Shown: piece after piece, positions 34,660 to 44,300 of the stretch | Layout of the letters: each line of letters begins with the position of its first letter | Numbering within the stretch: the stretch's first letter is position 1 | Origin: JAJRZX01 sp964407495 | GTDB taxonomy: Bacteria; Desulfobacterota; GWC2-55-46; JADFVP01 | Direction of reading: 5' to 3' | Length of the DNA stretch: 64,000 nt | Assembly: GCA_964407495.1 (NCBI GenBank) | Contig: CAYOVP010000004.1 | Span: forward strand, 4,150-68,149 | Translations under genes and position numbers: made by a program | Notes under the pieces: model-generated | What the model saw: only the letters and a program-made list of their open reading frames with translations | Databases searched by the model: none | Told to the model about the DNA's origin: nothing

Positions 34660-36398
34660 TTTTTACTCTTCTTCCCGGCTTTCTTCTTCGAGAAACTCGC
34701 CCTCTCCACGAGGAGGTCGCCGAGGACCAAGTTCTCCACCTCTGTCCTCAGAAAACAAGATATGGCGTCTCGTGGGGTGCAGACAATGGGCTCCTGCACA
34801 TTGAAGGAAGTATTAAGCAGGAGCGGTACTCCCGTCTTCTCGCCGAAGGCCCTTATGAGCCTCCAGTACCTGGGGTTGGTCTCCCTGCTGACGGTCTGTG
34901 GCCTGGCGGTTCCATCCACATGAGTCACGGCCGGTATCTTATCCTGCTGGCCCTCTCTGACCCTGAAGGCGAATATCATGAAAGGCGATGGAAAGGGGTT
35001 CTCGAAGAACTTCGTACTCTCCTCTTCGAGCACCGAGGGGGCAAAGGGCCTGAAGGGCTCTCGTTGCTTGACCTTGACGTTTATGAGTTCCTTTATGTCC
35101 TTGCCCCTGGGGTCTGCAAGGAGGCTCCTGTTGCCGAGGGCGCGCGGACCCCATTCCATCCTGCCCTGGAACCAGCAGACGAGTTCTTCCTTGGAGAGTG
35201 ACTCGGCAAGAGTGTTGCAGAGTCTTTCCTCTGGGAGTTTTCTGAAAGGCAGATCAAAACTCTTGAGTGCGGCCTCGCATTCCTTCTCGGAAAAAGCGGG
35301 CCCCAGGTAGGCGTCTTTCATGGTGTAGCGCCTCGGCAGGTGGCTGTACTGGTGGTAAAGGTAGAGGGCCGCCCCGAGAGACGTACCGTTGTCACCTGCT
35401 GCTGGCTGGATGAATATGTTCCTGAAAGGTGTGTTTTCGTGTATCTTGCCATTGGCGACGCAGTTCAGCGCAATGCCTCCGGCCATGCAGAGGTTCTCGG
35501 TGCCGGTCTTGTCGTGGAGGCGGTTGAGAAGGTGAAAAAGGACCTCCTCCACCACGACCTGTGCGCTCTTTGCTATGTCAAAGTGTCTCTTCGTAATTTC
35601 TTCATTGGGCATCCTGTTCTTCCCAAGGGCCCTTGTGGCCTCCTTGAGAAAGACACCCTGGCGCGCGAGGTGATAGCCGAGGAAATTCGCCCTTATCCTG
35701 AAGGTACCGTCTTTCTGAATACGCACCACCCGCTCCCTGAAGAGGTCGGCGTAAGTGGGCTCCCCGTAAGAGGCCATGCCCATTACCTTGTACTCATCGG
35801 CCTGGGGCCTGAAACCGAGAAAGGCCGTAACCGCGGCGTAGAACTGTCCGAGAGAGTGGGGAAGGCTCACTGTCTCCAACTCTTCGAGGCCTGTGCCCTC
35901 TCCGGCCCAGAGGGCCGTTGTATTGCTCTCTCCCGCCCCATCGATGGTAAGGACGGCTGACCTCTCGAAGTTGGAAGGATAAAAGGCGCTTACGGCATGG
36001 CAGAGGTGGTGGTCGAGATAATGGAACTTGAACCTGCCCTTACCGAAACTCTGCTCGATGAGGTGGCGCATGGTAAAGAGTTGGTACCACTCGTTGCCCA
36101 TCTGCCCCATGCCGCGGTTGGCCTTTGCGCGAAAAGACTTCATGGAGGTGGTAAGGTCCTTGAGAACGTTGTATACCCTCCTCGACAGGACCCAGGGCTT
36201 CCACGAGACCCCTATGGCGTCGAGGTCTGTTATCTTTATGCCGGCGTCATCGAGACAGTAGCGTATGGCATTGGCCGGAAAACCGATATGGTGCTTCTTG
36301 CGAGTAAACCGCTCTTCCTCGGCGGCGGCTATCACCCTTCCGTCGGCCACGAGGGTGGCCGAGGCGTCGTGCATGTTATTTATCCCGAGAATAAGCAA
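34656..36398 (-). CDS. NodU/CmcH-family O-carbamoyltransferase
   Basis: These enzymes carbamoylate hydroxyl groups of sugars using carbamoyl phosphate and ATP. The 580-residue protein begins LILGINNMHDASATLVADGR and has AAEEERFTRKKHHIGFP. The mid-part has the ligand site LDHHLCHAVSAFYPSNFE, TIDGAGESNTT and CMAGGIALNCVANGKI, and the C-terminal part has FQGRMEWGPRALGNRSLLADP and PLLLNTSFNVQEPIVCTP. The length is normal. It sits between the Wza-like and Wzz-like genes, so it probably decorates the repeat unit before export. Confidence 0.93.
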   Translation of the reverse strand: MLILGINNMHDASATLVADGRVIAAAEEERFTRKKHHIGFPANAIRYCLDDAGIKITDLDAIGVSWKPWVLSRRVYNVLKDLTTSMKSFRAKANRGMGQMGNEWYQLFTMRHLIEQSFGKGRFKFHYLDHHLCHAVSAFYPSNFERSAVLTIDGAGESNTTALWAGEGTGLEELETVSLPHSLGQFYAAVTAFLGFRPQADEYKVMGMASYGEPTYADLFRERVVRIQKDGTFRIRANFLGYHLARQGVFLKEATRALGKNRMPNEEITKRHFDIAKSAQVVVEEVLFHLLNRLHDKTGTENLCMAGGIALNCVANGKIHENTPFRNIFIQPAAGDNGTSLGAALYLYHQYSHLPRRYTMKDAYLGPAFSEKECEAALKSFDLPFRKLPEERLCNTLAESLSKEELVCWFQGRMEWGPRALGNRSLLADPRGKDIKELINVKVKQREPFRPFAPSVLEEESTKFFENPFPSPFMIFAFRVREGQQDKIPAVTHVDGTARPQTVSRETNPRYWRLIRAFGEKTGVPLLLNTSFNVQEPIVCTPRDAISCFLRTEVENLVLGDLLVERASFSKKKAGKKSKK

Positions 36399-36532
36399 GA
36401 TTTCTTCCTTTCCTGCGCTTAATCGATACCTCGACTCCTGAAGACCCGGCAGGCCCGGAATACAGGGTCTGAGACCGGTCTGCGAAAGGCGCTGGAGGCA
36501 GGCGGCCCTCTGGTGCCAAACCCTGCTGTCTT

Positions 36533-37297
36533 CTACTGGCCGGTGCCTATTACGATAGTAGTGTTCTTCTTATTGTCCGAACCCGTGAGAACGCGTTCCA
36601 CCTGGGGCTCAAGCGCTATGCCGTTCTCCAGGAGCACCACAGGGGCGAGGATGTCGTAGATGTAACGGAACTTGCGGCTGAGATCTGCGATGAGCATGGG
36701 CGGTACATATATGACATCGCCCTTCTGTATGACTACATTGGCCGAAAGGTCGCCTTTCTTGAGGGCCTTCTTGAGATCAAGTGTAACGGCATTCCTGCTC
36801 GACAGCCCCCCACGTATGAGGACCACGCTCGAGGGCTTGGCCTCCACGCGGAAACCACCAGCCATTGTAATGGCCTCGAGAACGGTAGTCGGGGACTGGA
36901 GGGCAAAGATCCCTGGCCGTTGGACCTCGCCGAGGACATATATCTTCTGGCTCCTTGCAGACTCTATGGAGACATCGACCTGGGGGTCTACAAGGTACTT
37001 GGAGAGCCCCTTCACTATCTTGTCCCGCAGGGCAAAGACGCTGAGGCCCGTGACGTCTATCTTGCCAACGAGGGGAAAAGAGATGCTTCCGTTGGGGTCG
37101 ACCTGGACCTTCTTGGTGAGTTCGTCATGACGCCAGACAAATACATCCACCACGTCTCCAGGGCCGAGTGTGAACTCGGAGACCGTGATCTTACTGGCCA
37201 CGAACTCGGGCTCCTGAACCTTCTTCGCGCAACCCGGGAAGAGGATCACGAAGACAAGAAAAATAGGCAGGAGATAGCGGGGGGTTCTTTTCGACAT
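36533..37297 (-). CDS. Wza-like polysaccharide export lipoprotein
   Basis: This is an outer-membrane export protein of 254 residues. The lipoprotein signal ends in the lipobox LFPGC. The poly_export domain starts at FTLGPGDVVDVFVWRHDEL, with DPNGSISFPLVGKIDVTGL, followed by SLBB domains (IYVLGEVQRPGIFAL, TVLEAITMAGGFR). It is shorter than Wza, with about one SLBB domain, so it may need a partner for the outer-membrane channel. It is the first gene after the promoter at 37462-37490. A gap of 134 bases separates it from the carbamoyltransferase. Confidence 0.92.
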   Translation of the reverse strand: MSKRTPRYLLPIFLVFVILFPGCAKKVQEPEFVASKITVSEFTLGPGDVVDVFVWRHDELTKKVQVDPNGSISFPLVGKIDVTGLSVFALRDKIVKGLSKYLVDPQVDVSIESARSQKIYVLGEVQRPGIFALQSPTTVLEAITMAGGFRVEAKPSSVVLIRGGLSSRNAVTLDLKKALKKGDLSANVVIQKGDVIYVPPMLIADLSRKFRYIYDILAPVVLLENGIALEPQVERVLTGSDNKKNTTIVIGTGQ

Positions 37298-37461
37298 AAT
37301 GAGAGGGGGCCTCGGGGGATCGACCGGTACCGGCTCTTGGATTAAGGGTTTATTCTGAAGAGCAGGTTACTACAGGGTCTTGCAAGAGGTCATATGGCAA
37401 GGTCATAGCAGTGAATCGTCTCCATATGGTATCCTTTACAGGGCCATTCTGCCTTGGCCGA

Positions 37462-37490
37462 ATGTTAGCAACTATGGTGAGATTTGTCAA
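37462..37490 (-). promoter_or_regulatory. sigma70-type promoter of the wza-like operon
   Basis: Minus strand: TTGACA (37485-37490), 17-base spacer, TAACAT (37462-37467). The predicted start near 37455 leaves a leader of about 160 bases. The region 37298-37634 otherwise holds no gene. Confidence 0.6.
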
Positions 37491-37634
37491 GAATGCTTTG
37501 AGGGGGGTTGGGAGTCTCCTCGGCCTCAAAGGCCTCGCCAAGGTACGGAACGGTTCACACATACAAAGGCAGACGGGGATGAGGGCCTGGCACACGGGGT
37601 CTGCGCCACAGAGGGCCCATATCTACAGGCCCCT

Positions 37635-39392
37635 TCACCTGGCCCCTATTTTCTTGAGGACCACCTTGATGGTCTTGAGCATTATCTTAAGGTCTCCTAT
37701 AAGGGACTGCTCCTTCACATAAGCCACGTCATAGCGTATCCAGTCGTGAAAGTAGGGACTGCTCCTGCCCTCTACCTGCCAGAGCCCTGTTACGCCCGGC
37801 TTTACCCTGAGCCTTATGTCACGCCAACTGGGGCTGAACTTCATCTCGTCCATTACCAGGGGCCGGGGCCCAACGAGGCTCATGTCTCCCTTGATGACAT
37901 TGAAGAGTTGTGGCAGTTCGTCAAGGCTCGTCTTTCTGAGAAAGGCGCCCACGCGGGTAATCCGCGGGTCTTTGTCCAGTTTGAAGACAGGCCCGTCCAC
38001 GCTCTTTTTCTTTATGTATTTTTTCTGCAGTTTGTGTGCGTCCTTTATCATGGTGCGGAACTTGAGCATACCGAACTCGCGGCCATCCTTGCCACAGCGC
38101 CTCTGCCTGTAAATGACCCCTCCCGGGGAATCCAGTTTGACTATGATCGCTATGGCCAGCATGAGGGGGGAGAGGACAAGGAGCGCCACCGAGGAGAGAA
38201 CAAGGTCCATAGCCCTCTTTGTCATGAGATAGGCCCTGGACTTTACGACCTCTATGCCGGATACAGTGACTCCCTTGATCCCCTCCGAGGTATCACGAGA
38301 AGGCGCCGCGAGGTTCAGGTCGCCGTGTCTCATGTCGTCCACCAGGGCCTTGTTGTTGTAGGAGCGCCCTTCCCTTACCTCAGAGTCCGGGGTGGCCACG
38401 CAGTAAAAGAGGCTCGATCTCTTGGGGATCATCGTCCTCTCCCAGAGCACGCTCTCTCGTACAATGGCCCCTTCCTCCACTACACAGCCTGCCCCGAGTA
38501 TGACAGGGCCCACCAGTTGCGCGTGGTCCTTTACCACACAATCGTCCCCTATGACAGCGGGGCCGAGGAGATAGGACCTGGGGGATATGGCTACGTTCCG
38601 GCCCACCCAGATATTTGCCCCTACTTCCTTGAGCCCCCGGGGCACATGGCCGTTAAGTATGCGCGACCTGTGCAGGTTGTAATAATCGTCTACGTTCTCG
38701 ATGGTCTGCACAAAGCCGTCGAGGGGTTGGATATAGACAGGAAGGGAGGCCTCCTTCATGGCCGGAAAGAGTTGTTCCTTTATGTCAAAATAGCCATCTC
38801 CCTCCACAAGAGAAAGGACCCTGGGGCTGATCACAAAGAGCCCCTCAGACTTCATGGCTGACCTTCTGTTGCGGGAGGCATGAATGACGCTTATGTCGTC
38901 GACCAGCCCGTCTTCACGGACGGAGATGGTCTCGAGCGCACCCTCTCTTATCCTTGTTGCGCCTATGGTGAGTGCCGAGCGCTTCTTGAGATGAAATCTT
39001 AATATCTCGTCCAAGGCGTTGTACTCGGCGAAGGTATTGCACTGAACCACCAGGGCGTCCTCGTCCTCGAAAAAATCAGAGAGGTCCCGGAGAACTCCAG
39101 CCGTACCGCGCGGGACCTCTTCCTCGTAATACTCTATCCTTACGGGAAGACGGTGTCCGTTGGATGAGGAATCCGGCATTACAACATCGTCGCCCTTACG
39201 CTTGACGACTACGACATCGGAGATACCGTTGTCAGAGAGGCACTGTATGGTATGGGAGATAAGCGGCCTGTTGAAGACAGGGAGCGAACATATGGAAGTG
39301 TTCTTTATGAGGGGAGTAAGTCGCTCGTGCTCACCAGTAGCGAGTATTACGGCACGCTTCACCCTGCCATTGATCTCGGTGTTGTTTATCAT
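37635..39392 (-). CDS. Nucleotidyltransferase-like domain fused to a polyprenyl-phosphate sugar phosphotransferase
   Basis: Residues from about 390 form a monotopic phosphoglycosyltransferase, the enzyme that starts repeat-unit synthesis by moving a sugar-1-phosphate to undecaprenyl phosphate. It has the re-entrant helix region (RAMDLVLSSVALLVLSPLML), LKFRTM, the catalytic Asp-Glu in TSLDELPQLFNVIKGD, VGPRP and RVKPGVTGLWQV. Residues 1-260 resemble sugar nucleotidyltransferases, then hexapeptide-type strands (VGRNVAISPRSYLLGPAVIG). The signature loop, however, reads LATGEHERLTPL where LAAGxGTRLxPLT is expected, and the usual PKP lysine is absent. The N-terminal half may be inactive or regulatory. 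It has its own promoter. Confidence 0.87.
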   Translation of the reverse strand: MINNTEINGRVKRAVILATGEHERLTPLIKNTSICSLPVFNRPLISHTIQCLSDNGISDVVVVKRKGDDVVMPDSSSNGHRLPVRIEYYEEEVPRGTAGVLRDLSDFFEDEDALVVQCNTFAEYNALDEILRFHLKKRSALTIGATRIREGALETISVREDGLVDDISVIHASRNRRSAMKSEGLFVISPRVLSLVEGDGYFDIKEQLFPAMKEASLPVYIQPLDGFVQTIENVDDYYNLHRSRILNGHVPRGLKEVGANIWVGRNVAISPRSYLLGPAVIGDDCVVKDHAQLVGPVILGAGCVVEEGAIVRESVLWERTMIPKRSSLFYCVATPDSEVREGRSYNNKALVDDMRHGDLNLAAPSRDTSEGIKGVTVSGIEVVKSRAYLMTKRAMDLVLSSVALLVLSPLMLAIAIIVKLDSPGGVIYRQRRCGKDGREFGMLKFRTMIKDAHKLQKKYIKKKSVDGPVFKLDKDPRITRVGAFLRKTSLDELPQLFNVIKGDMSLVGPRPLVMDEMKFSPSWRDIRLRVKPGVTGLWQVEGRSSPYFHDWIRYDVAYVKEQSLIGDLKIMLKTIKVVLKKIGAR

Positions 39393-39573
39393 GGAGCCTT
39401 TCGCGCAACTATATCATGGGATGTGTCGAACTGATAAGAAACGGGGATTGTTTTTTACCCTGCATAAAGCGGAGAGCGACCAAGCATAAAGGCCTGGCTT
39501 TTTGATTATGCAAGGTTCCAGTAGGGAGCCTTCTCAATCAGGGCCATGAGGCCAGCCGTGGCTGTCACACAAT

Positions 39574-39602
39574 ACAATAAAGCATGGGCCGGCTTTTGTC
39601 AA
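39574..39602 (-). promoter_or_regulatory. sigma70-type promoter of the phosphoglycosyltransferase fusion gene
   Basis: Minus strand: TTGACA (39597-39602), 17-base spacer, TATTGT (39574-39579). The predicted start is near 39567 with a 175-base leader. An inverted repeat CAGCC-GT-GGCTG (39553-39564) lies just after the start. Confidence 0.6.
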
Positions 39603-39721
39603 TCCCCTTTTGGGGGGATTTTTGTTTTTTTCTGTCCTGAGATGGTGGTTGCAGGCCGGGTCAGAAGGTGCCGCGCCTCTGACCTCTCTGGCAGAGAAGG
39701 AGAAGTTTGGCGGACTGGCGC

Positions 39722-40330
39722 CTAATGGCTGTTCTCGAAGATCCTGCAGAGGAGGAGGGAACGGTTGTTGACCCCTATCTTCTGCATGAGGCTTCGTACG
39801 TGGTCCTTTACGGTATGCTCGCTTATGAAGAGAAGGCTGGATATGTCCCTGTTTGTCATGCCCCGGGCAAGGCCCTTGAGGACCTCGGTCTCGCGCTTCG
39901 TAAGGCCGAACCTGGAGCCTATCTTGTTGATGTCTGCCTTGACCCTCGTAGAGAACCTCTCCACCGTGACCATCAGGTGGGAGGGTTCCTTTTCTCTTGA
40001 AATCCTGTGTATGGGAATGGCCCTCATGAAGTATTCATTGCCCTGGAAGGTGATGTTCTTGTATATGAAGGGTTTTTTGTCCTCCCCCTTGGCCGCGAGA
40101 CTCTGGAGGAGTTCGTCGCATAGTTCGTCCACGACCCCTGGTAGAGAGACCATCTGGCCGTCCGGAGGGTCAGGATTGCCGCCTTCTTCCTCCAGCATGG
40201 ACTTAAGAAATATGCGCGCCTCTTCGTTCACATAGAGCAGTTCCTTGGAGGAATTGAGGATCATTACGCCTGCAAGGGCTCTTTTTTTTATTATATCACT
40301 GTACGCGTCCATCCCAGTCAAGGCATTCAC
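39722..40330 (-). CDS. LuxR-family transcription regulator with PAS-like sensor domain
   Basis: The 202-residue protein has an N-terminal PAS-like domain (AGVMILNSSKELLYVNEEAR, then ITFQGNEYFMRAIPIH) and a C-terminal LuxR/GerE helix-turn-helix (FGLTKRETEVLKGLARGMTN, then FISEHTVKDHVRSLMQKIGV). The Glu after the recognition region and the V-K-D-H segment are as in DNA-binding members. There is no receiver domain, so the signal is probably a small ligand or redox cue. It lies at the divide between the two glycan operons and has its own TTGACA promoter preceded by a direct repeat, so it is a good candidate for controlling both. Confidence 0.87.
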   Translation of the reverse strand: MNALTGMDAYSDIIKKRALAGVMILNSSKELLYVNEEARIFLKSMLEEEGGNPDPPDGQMVSLPGVVDELCDELLQSLAAKGEDKKPFIYKNITFQGNEYFMRAIPIHRISREKEPSHLMVTVERFSTRVKADINKIGSRFGLTKRETEVLKGLARGMTNRDISSLLFISEHTVKDHVRSLMQKIGVNNRSLLLCRIFENSH

Positions 40331-40380
40331 CCTCGAATCAGCCGGAATACGGAAGCGGGATGCCCCGCCTTTAAAAATTT

Positions 40381-40410
40381 ATCTTATTCTCTCAGCGCAC
40401 ATCTTGTCAA
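40381..40410 (-). promoter_or_regulatory. sigma70-type promoter of the LuxR-family regulator
   Basis: Minus strand: TTGACA (40405-40410), 18-base spacer, TAAGAT (40381-40386). A direct repeat touches its upstream edge. Confidence 0.55.
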
Positions 40411-40429
40411 GAAGTTCCAGTGAAGTTCC
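40411..40429. promoter_or_regulatory. Direct repeat next to the regulator promoter, possible activator site
   Basis: GAAGTTCC occurs at 40411-40418 and 40422-40429, an 11-base period (one helical turn), directly upstream of the minus-strand -35 and between the divergent promoters. This suits tandem binding of a regulator on one DNA face. Confidence 0.45.
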
Positions 40430-40491
40430 GAGAAAGGAGACCAGGGGCCTCTGGCGCGACCGAGGGACAAAGAAGTAATATCCTTTTTATG

Positions 40492-40519
40492 TTGCCAACT
40501 GTACTCTGCCTCTTATATT
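40492..40519 (+). promoter_or_regulatory. sigma70-type promoter of the plus-strand glycan operon
   Basis: TTGCCA (40492-40497), 16-base spacer, TATATT (40514-40519). The predicted start near 40526 is about 90 bases before the first methyltransferase. Confidence 0.55.
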
Positions 40520-40615
40520 ATGGAAATTACGTATAAACAAGGCGCCGAGGCACCATGGCCGGGGCCCGGGCCCTTTGGCCGGCTTACATGAAAACTCACG
40601 AGGAGATAAGGGGAG

Positions 40616-41362
40616 ATGGGCCTATCAGAGACCAACAAGAGGATCTGGGACGATTTTGTCCCCGATTATGTAGACGAGCGCGTAGAGAAGGTCCTCGCCA
40701 TGCTCCCATCGTCTCTCACGTCACCCTCTTACCTCGATATCGGTTGCTCCACAGGCGCGGCCACCATGCTCGTTGCAAGGCACCTTGGGGCCTCGGCTGT
40801 TCACGGCGTGGACCTCGTGCACACGGACGAGGCGCGCAGAAAAGGTGTCGATGCCCTATCTTACGACCTCAACGGCAGCGAGCCGCTACCCTTTGCCGAC
40901 AAGTCCTTTGATCTTGTCACCTGCATGGAGACCCTCGAGCACGTACACGACACAGACTTCCTCCTCTCGGAGATACGCCGCGTCCTTACTGACAACGGCA
41001 CGGCCATTGTGGACATACCCAGGCTCGACTCCATGATGAACGTCCTCCTCCTTCTCTTCGGCTTTCAGCCTCCTGGGGTCGAGTGCTCGGCCAGGAAGCG
41101 ATACGGCGCCATAAACGAGGGCAGTATCCTTACGGGCCATGTCTCCTACTTCACGAAGAGGGCGTTCATGGAGATCCTCGGGGCCAATGGCTTCGATATC
41201 GTTGAATTCGCCCAGAGCGGCCAGAAGAGCGACTGGGAGGCCGTGCAGGCAAAACTCGGCAGGAGGCCCTCTCTGGTGCCAAGGCTCCTCTGGACCCTAT
41301 ATGACATCTTCCCCTTCAAGAAAGACTACATGATAGCGAAGATAGGGAAAAAGGCCGCATGA
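40616..41362 (+). CDS. Class I SAM-dependent methyltransferase
   Basis: The 248-residue protein has a Rossmann methyltransferase core. Motif I is YLDIGCSTGAATMLVARHLG, motif II VHGVDL, and the post-motif segment is FDLVTCMETLEHVHDTDFLL, typical of UbiE/Methyltransf_11 proteins. A hydrophobic segment (SMMNVLLLLFGFQPPG) follows, as in several methyltransferases of glycan clusters. It starts the plus-strand operon, and its TGA overlaps the next ATG (ATGA). It may methylate a sugar hydroxyl, perhaps the chain end. No kinase domain is present. Confidence 0.85.
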   Translation: MGLSETNKRIWDDFVPDYVDERVEKVLAMLPSSLTSPSYLDIGCSTGAATMLVARHLGASAVHGVDLVHTDEARRKGVDALSYDLNGSEPLPFADKSFDLVTCMETLEHVHDTDFLLSEIRRVLTDNGTAIVDIPRLDSMMNVLLLLFGFQPPGVECSARKRYGAINEGSILTGHVSYFTKRAFMEILGANGFDIVEFAQSGQKSDWEAVQAKLGRRPSLVPRLLWTLYDIFPFKKDYMIAKIGKKAA

Positions 41363-44300
41363 ACTCTCCTGAAAGACCAGCCCAGAGGCGTCTGGCAGGT
41401 CTTGCCGTCTTCATCATAGGAGTCATAGTATACCTCCCCATAGCACGGACAGACCTCTCCATGCTCGACGAAGGCGCCCTGCTCTATGTGGCCGAGAGGC
41501 TCACAAAAGGGGATGTCCTCTATAGAGACATTGTGACGGGCATAATGCCCGGGGTGTACTACCTGCAGGCCCTTCTCTTCTCGGTCCTCGGCTACTCGGT
41601 CATGGCGGGCCGCGTCCTTGCTTGCGCAACACTGGCGCTTAACGCCCTCCTCCTCTACGCTATCTCCACCTTTTTTGCCACGAGAAAGACCTCCTTCGCC
41701 CTATCCCTGCTCTTCGTCTTCACGGCCCTGCCCTCCTACTGGATGGCAGGGTACTCGCAGGTCTCCATCACACTTGTCCTTACGGCCACTCTCTTCTTTC
41801 TCCGTTATATCGGCTCCAGCGGTTTTTTTGATCTTCTCATCTCCGGGGTCTCGGCAGGCCTGGCCCTTGTCTTCAAGCAGAACTACGGCGTCTTCATTAC
41901 AGCAGGGCTCGGCTTGATGCTCCTGGCGAGGCTGGCCCTGAAGAGAGAAGGTCGGCCCGTACTTGTCTTTTCCGCGGCCTTTCTCAGCCCTATCATCATA
42001 ATGGTCTTCTATTTCTATTGCGCAGGCGCCCTCCCCCATATGACGGAGTATACATTCTTATCACTCTTCAAGAAGGCGGCGGGCGCGTACTACAAGCCCT
42101 ATCCCCTTCTCTCGCGCGCCGACCCCCTCTTCTTCACCCATGAACTCTACAATTTCATCCCCTTCAGGGGCCTTGCCATCTGGTCCCTCAAGGAGGGTTA
42201 TGTACGCGAGGCCTGGGTACGGGCCGCCGTAGTCGTCATATACTCTCTTGCGCCTCTCATAATCTCCGCCTCTATGCTCTACAGCGCCATAGCCATAGTA
42301 AGAAGAAGACTCGGCTGGGCAGAGGCCACCATCTTCCTCGTCTCAGCCCTCCTCTTCCTCGGGGTCTTTCCCCGAAGCGACATACACCATCTCATCTTCA
42401 TACTCCCCCCGCTGATGGTCTCCGGCACACTCCTTGCCACGAGGCTCCCGCTGAGGGGCCGGACGCACCAGATTGCGCGGGCCTCTGCCTATATTCTCAT
42501 GGGCCTCTTCTCGGCCCTCTGCCTCGTCTCGTCCTACATGCCTGTCTTCCACCCTGCGCCTGGCCGCGAGAAAGCGGCCCTCCAGATACCGAGGGCAGAG
42601 GGTATAAGGGTGGAAAAGAGAGAGGCCGGGGTAATAAGGGCTGTCACAGGACATATAAGGAAGAACACGGGGCCCGACGAGCCAATACTCGTTGTGCCCA
42701 CAGGCGCCATGTATTATTTTCTTACGGGCAGAAGAAGCGTTGTCCCATACCCCCTCATAATGCCAGGGGCCATGGACGAGACAAGGGTGATAGAGGCCAT
42801 CGAGAGGACAAGACTCAGGTATATCGTCTACTCTGACATGAGTTTCGACGAAGAGACACTGAGCCGCCACATGCCGCTAATCCACGGCTACATCAGGGAA
42901 AACTATCATATAGACGAGTCATACCCCCTTGCCAGGACCGGCGGCGACGTCTATGTCCTCAGAAGGGGCAAGGCGCAAGAAGAGGTGACCCCCCTGGACA
43001 GAGAGGCCGAAGAGGCCCTCGGGCAGATGCGCGGGTCTTCTGCCCCCATACTCTCGGACCTCGTAAAGAGCATCGAGAGGGCCCGTAGCGGTGTAATCCT
43101 CGGCGACAGGACCATGGCGCCCCTCTTCCGGTCAAACCAGGTCAGGCGCAACGCCTGGCTCATGAAGGACGCCATTCTGCAAGAGCCTGGCCGCGGCTGG
43201 TCAAAGGTATATACCGCCTTTTCCCTGCACATCCCAAGAGGCGCGGCGCTGAGATTCTCCATCGGACAATCGCCCGTGGTATGGTCGCCATGGTTTGGTG
43301 ACGGCGTCCTCTTCGAGGTCTTCATCTATGACAAGACCACTGGTAAGATTTCGAGAATATTCTCGCGCTACCTAGATCCAAAGAACAACATAAGCGAGCG
43401 CAGGTGGTTCACCTATCTTGCGGGTTTGAAAAAATACGAAGGTCATGATTTAATAGTATACTTTGTTACGTCCGGCGGGCCTCGGTTCAACCTCACCATG
43501 GGGGAGATGAACAGGTGGAGGCAGGTAGACATGGCGGGCTGGGGCGAGCCGGCCCTCCTATACATAGGAAGGGGGCCAGGCCCCGCTGCAGAGGTGCTTC
43601 ATGTTGAAAGCCCCATGGCCTCGCTCCCAACGCCCGCCCTCGCGTTGATGGCCGGTTTCGGGGATATCTCCTTCATACTCAGAGAGGCGAAGGAGCATCC
43701 CGGAGACTATGACGTTAGACTCACACTTGGCAGGGTATATGAAGAGCGGGGTGAAGCGGGAAAGGCATCTGTAGAGTACGGCATGGGACTCGACCTCTAC
43801 GCAAGGGGCAGGGAGGCGAGGATCAGGCTCGCAAGGCTACTCTCGAAGGCCGGAGAGACGGCAAGAGCCAAGGCACTCATCGAAGAGGGACTGCGCCTCG
43901 ACCCTGATGAGGCCGGGCTCAACATGGCAATGGCCGGCCTTCTCCTTCGGGGCGGTGATTACCAGGCCGCGGCAAGGTACTATGCAGAGGCCCTCAGGGC
44001 CAGACCCGGCCTTTACGCCGCACGCCTGGGCCTCGGGCGGACTTACATCAAGGCCCGAAGGGCCGATGACGCACTCGAAGAGGCCCGTAAGTTAGTAGAG
44101 TCATACCCTGAGAACCTGCCCGCGCTCATGCTCCTGGGTGATGCGTACAGGCTCAAGAAAGAATGGAAAAAGGCCGAGAAAACATATAGAAAGGCCCTTG
44201 AACTCTTTCCGCGGAGCGCATTGGCCAGGACGAGGCTGGCCCTTACGCTCAGCGCCGAGGGACGGCGCGCCGAGGCCCTGCGCGCGTACCGCGAGACACT

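Noticed and set aside
37380..38861. Long plus-strand frame opposite the phosphoglycosyltransferase fusion
   Set aside because: The catalytic motifs lie on the minus strand; the plus frame spans the wza promoter region and has no motif.
39601..39623. AATCCCC/GGGGATT hairpin with T run, as a terminator of the LuxR gene
   Set aside because: The T run is on the plus strand, where no gene ends; on the minus strand the hairpin is followed by GACAAAAGCC, and it overlaps the -35 of the next promoter.
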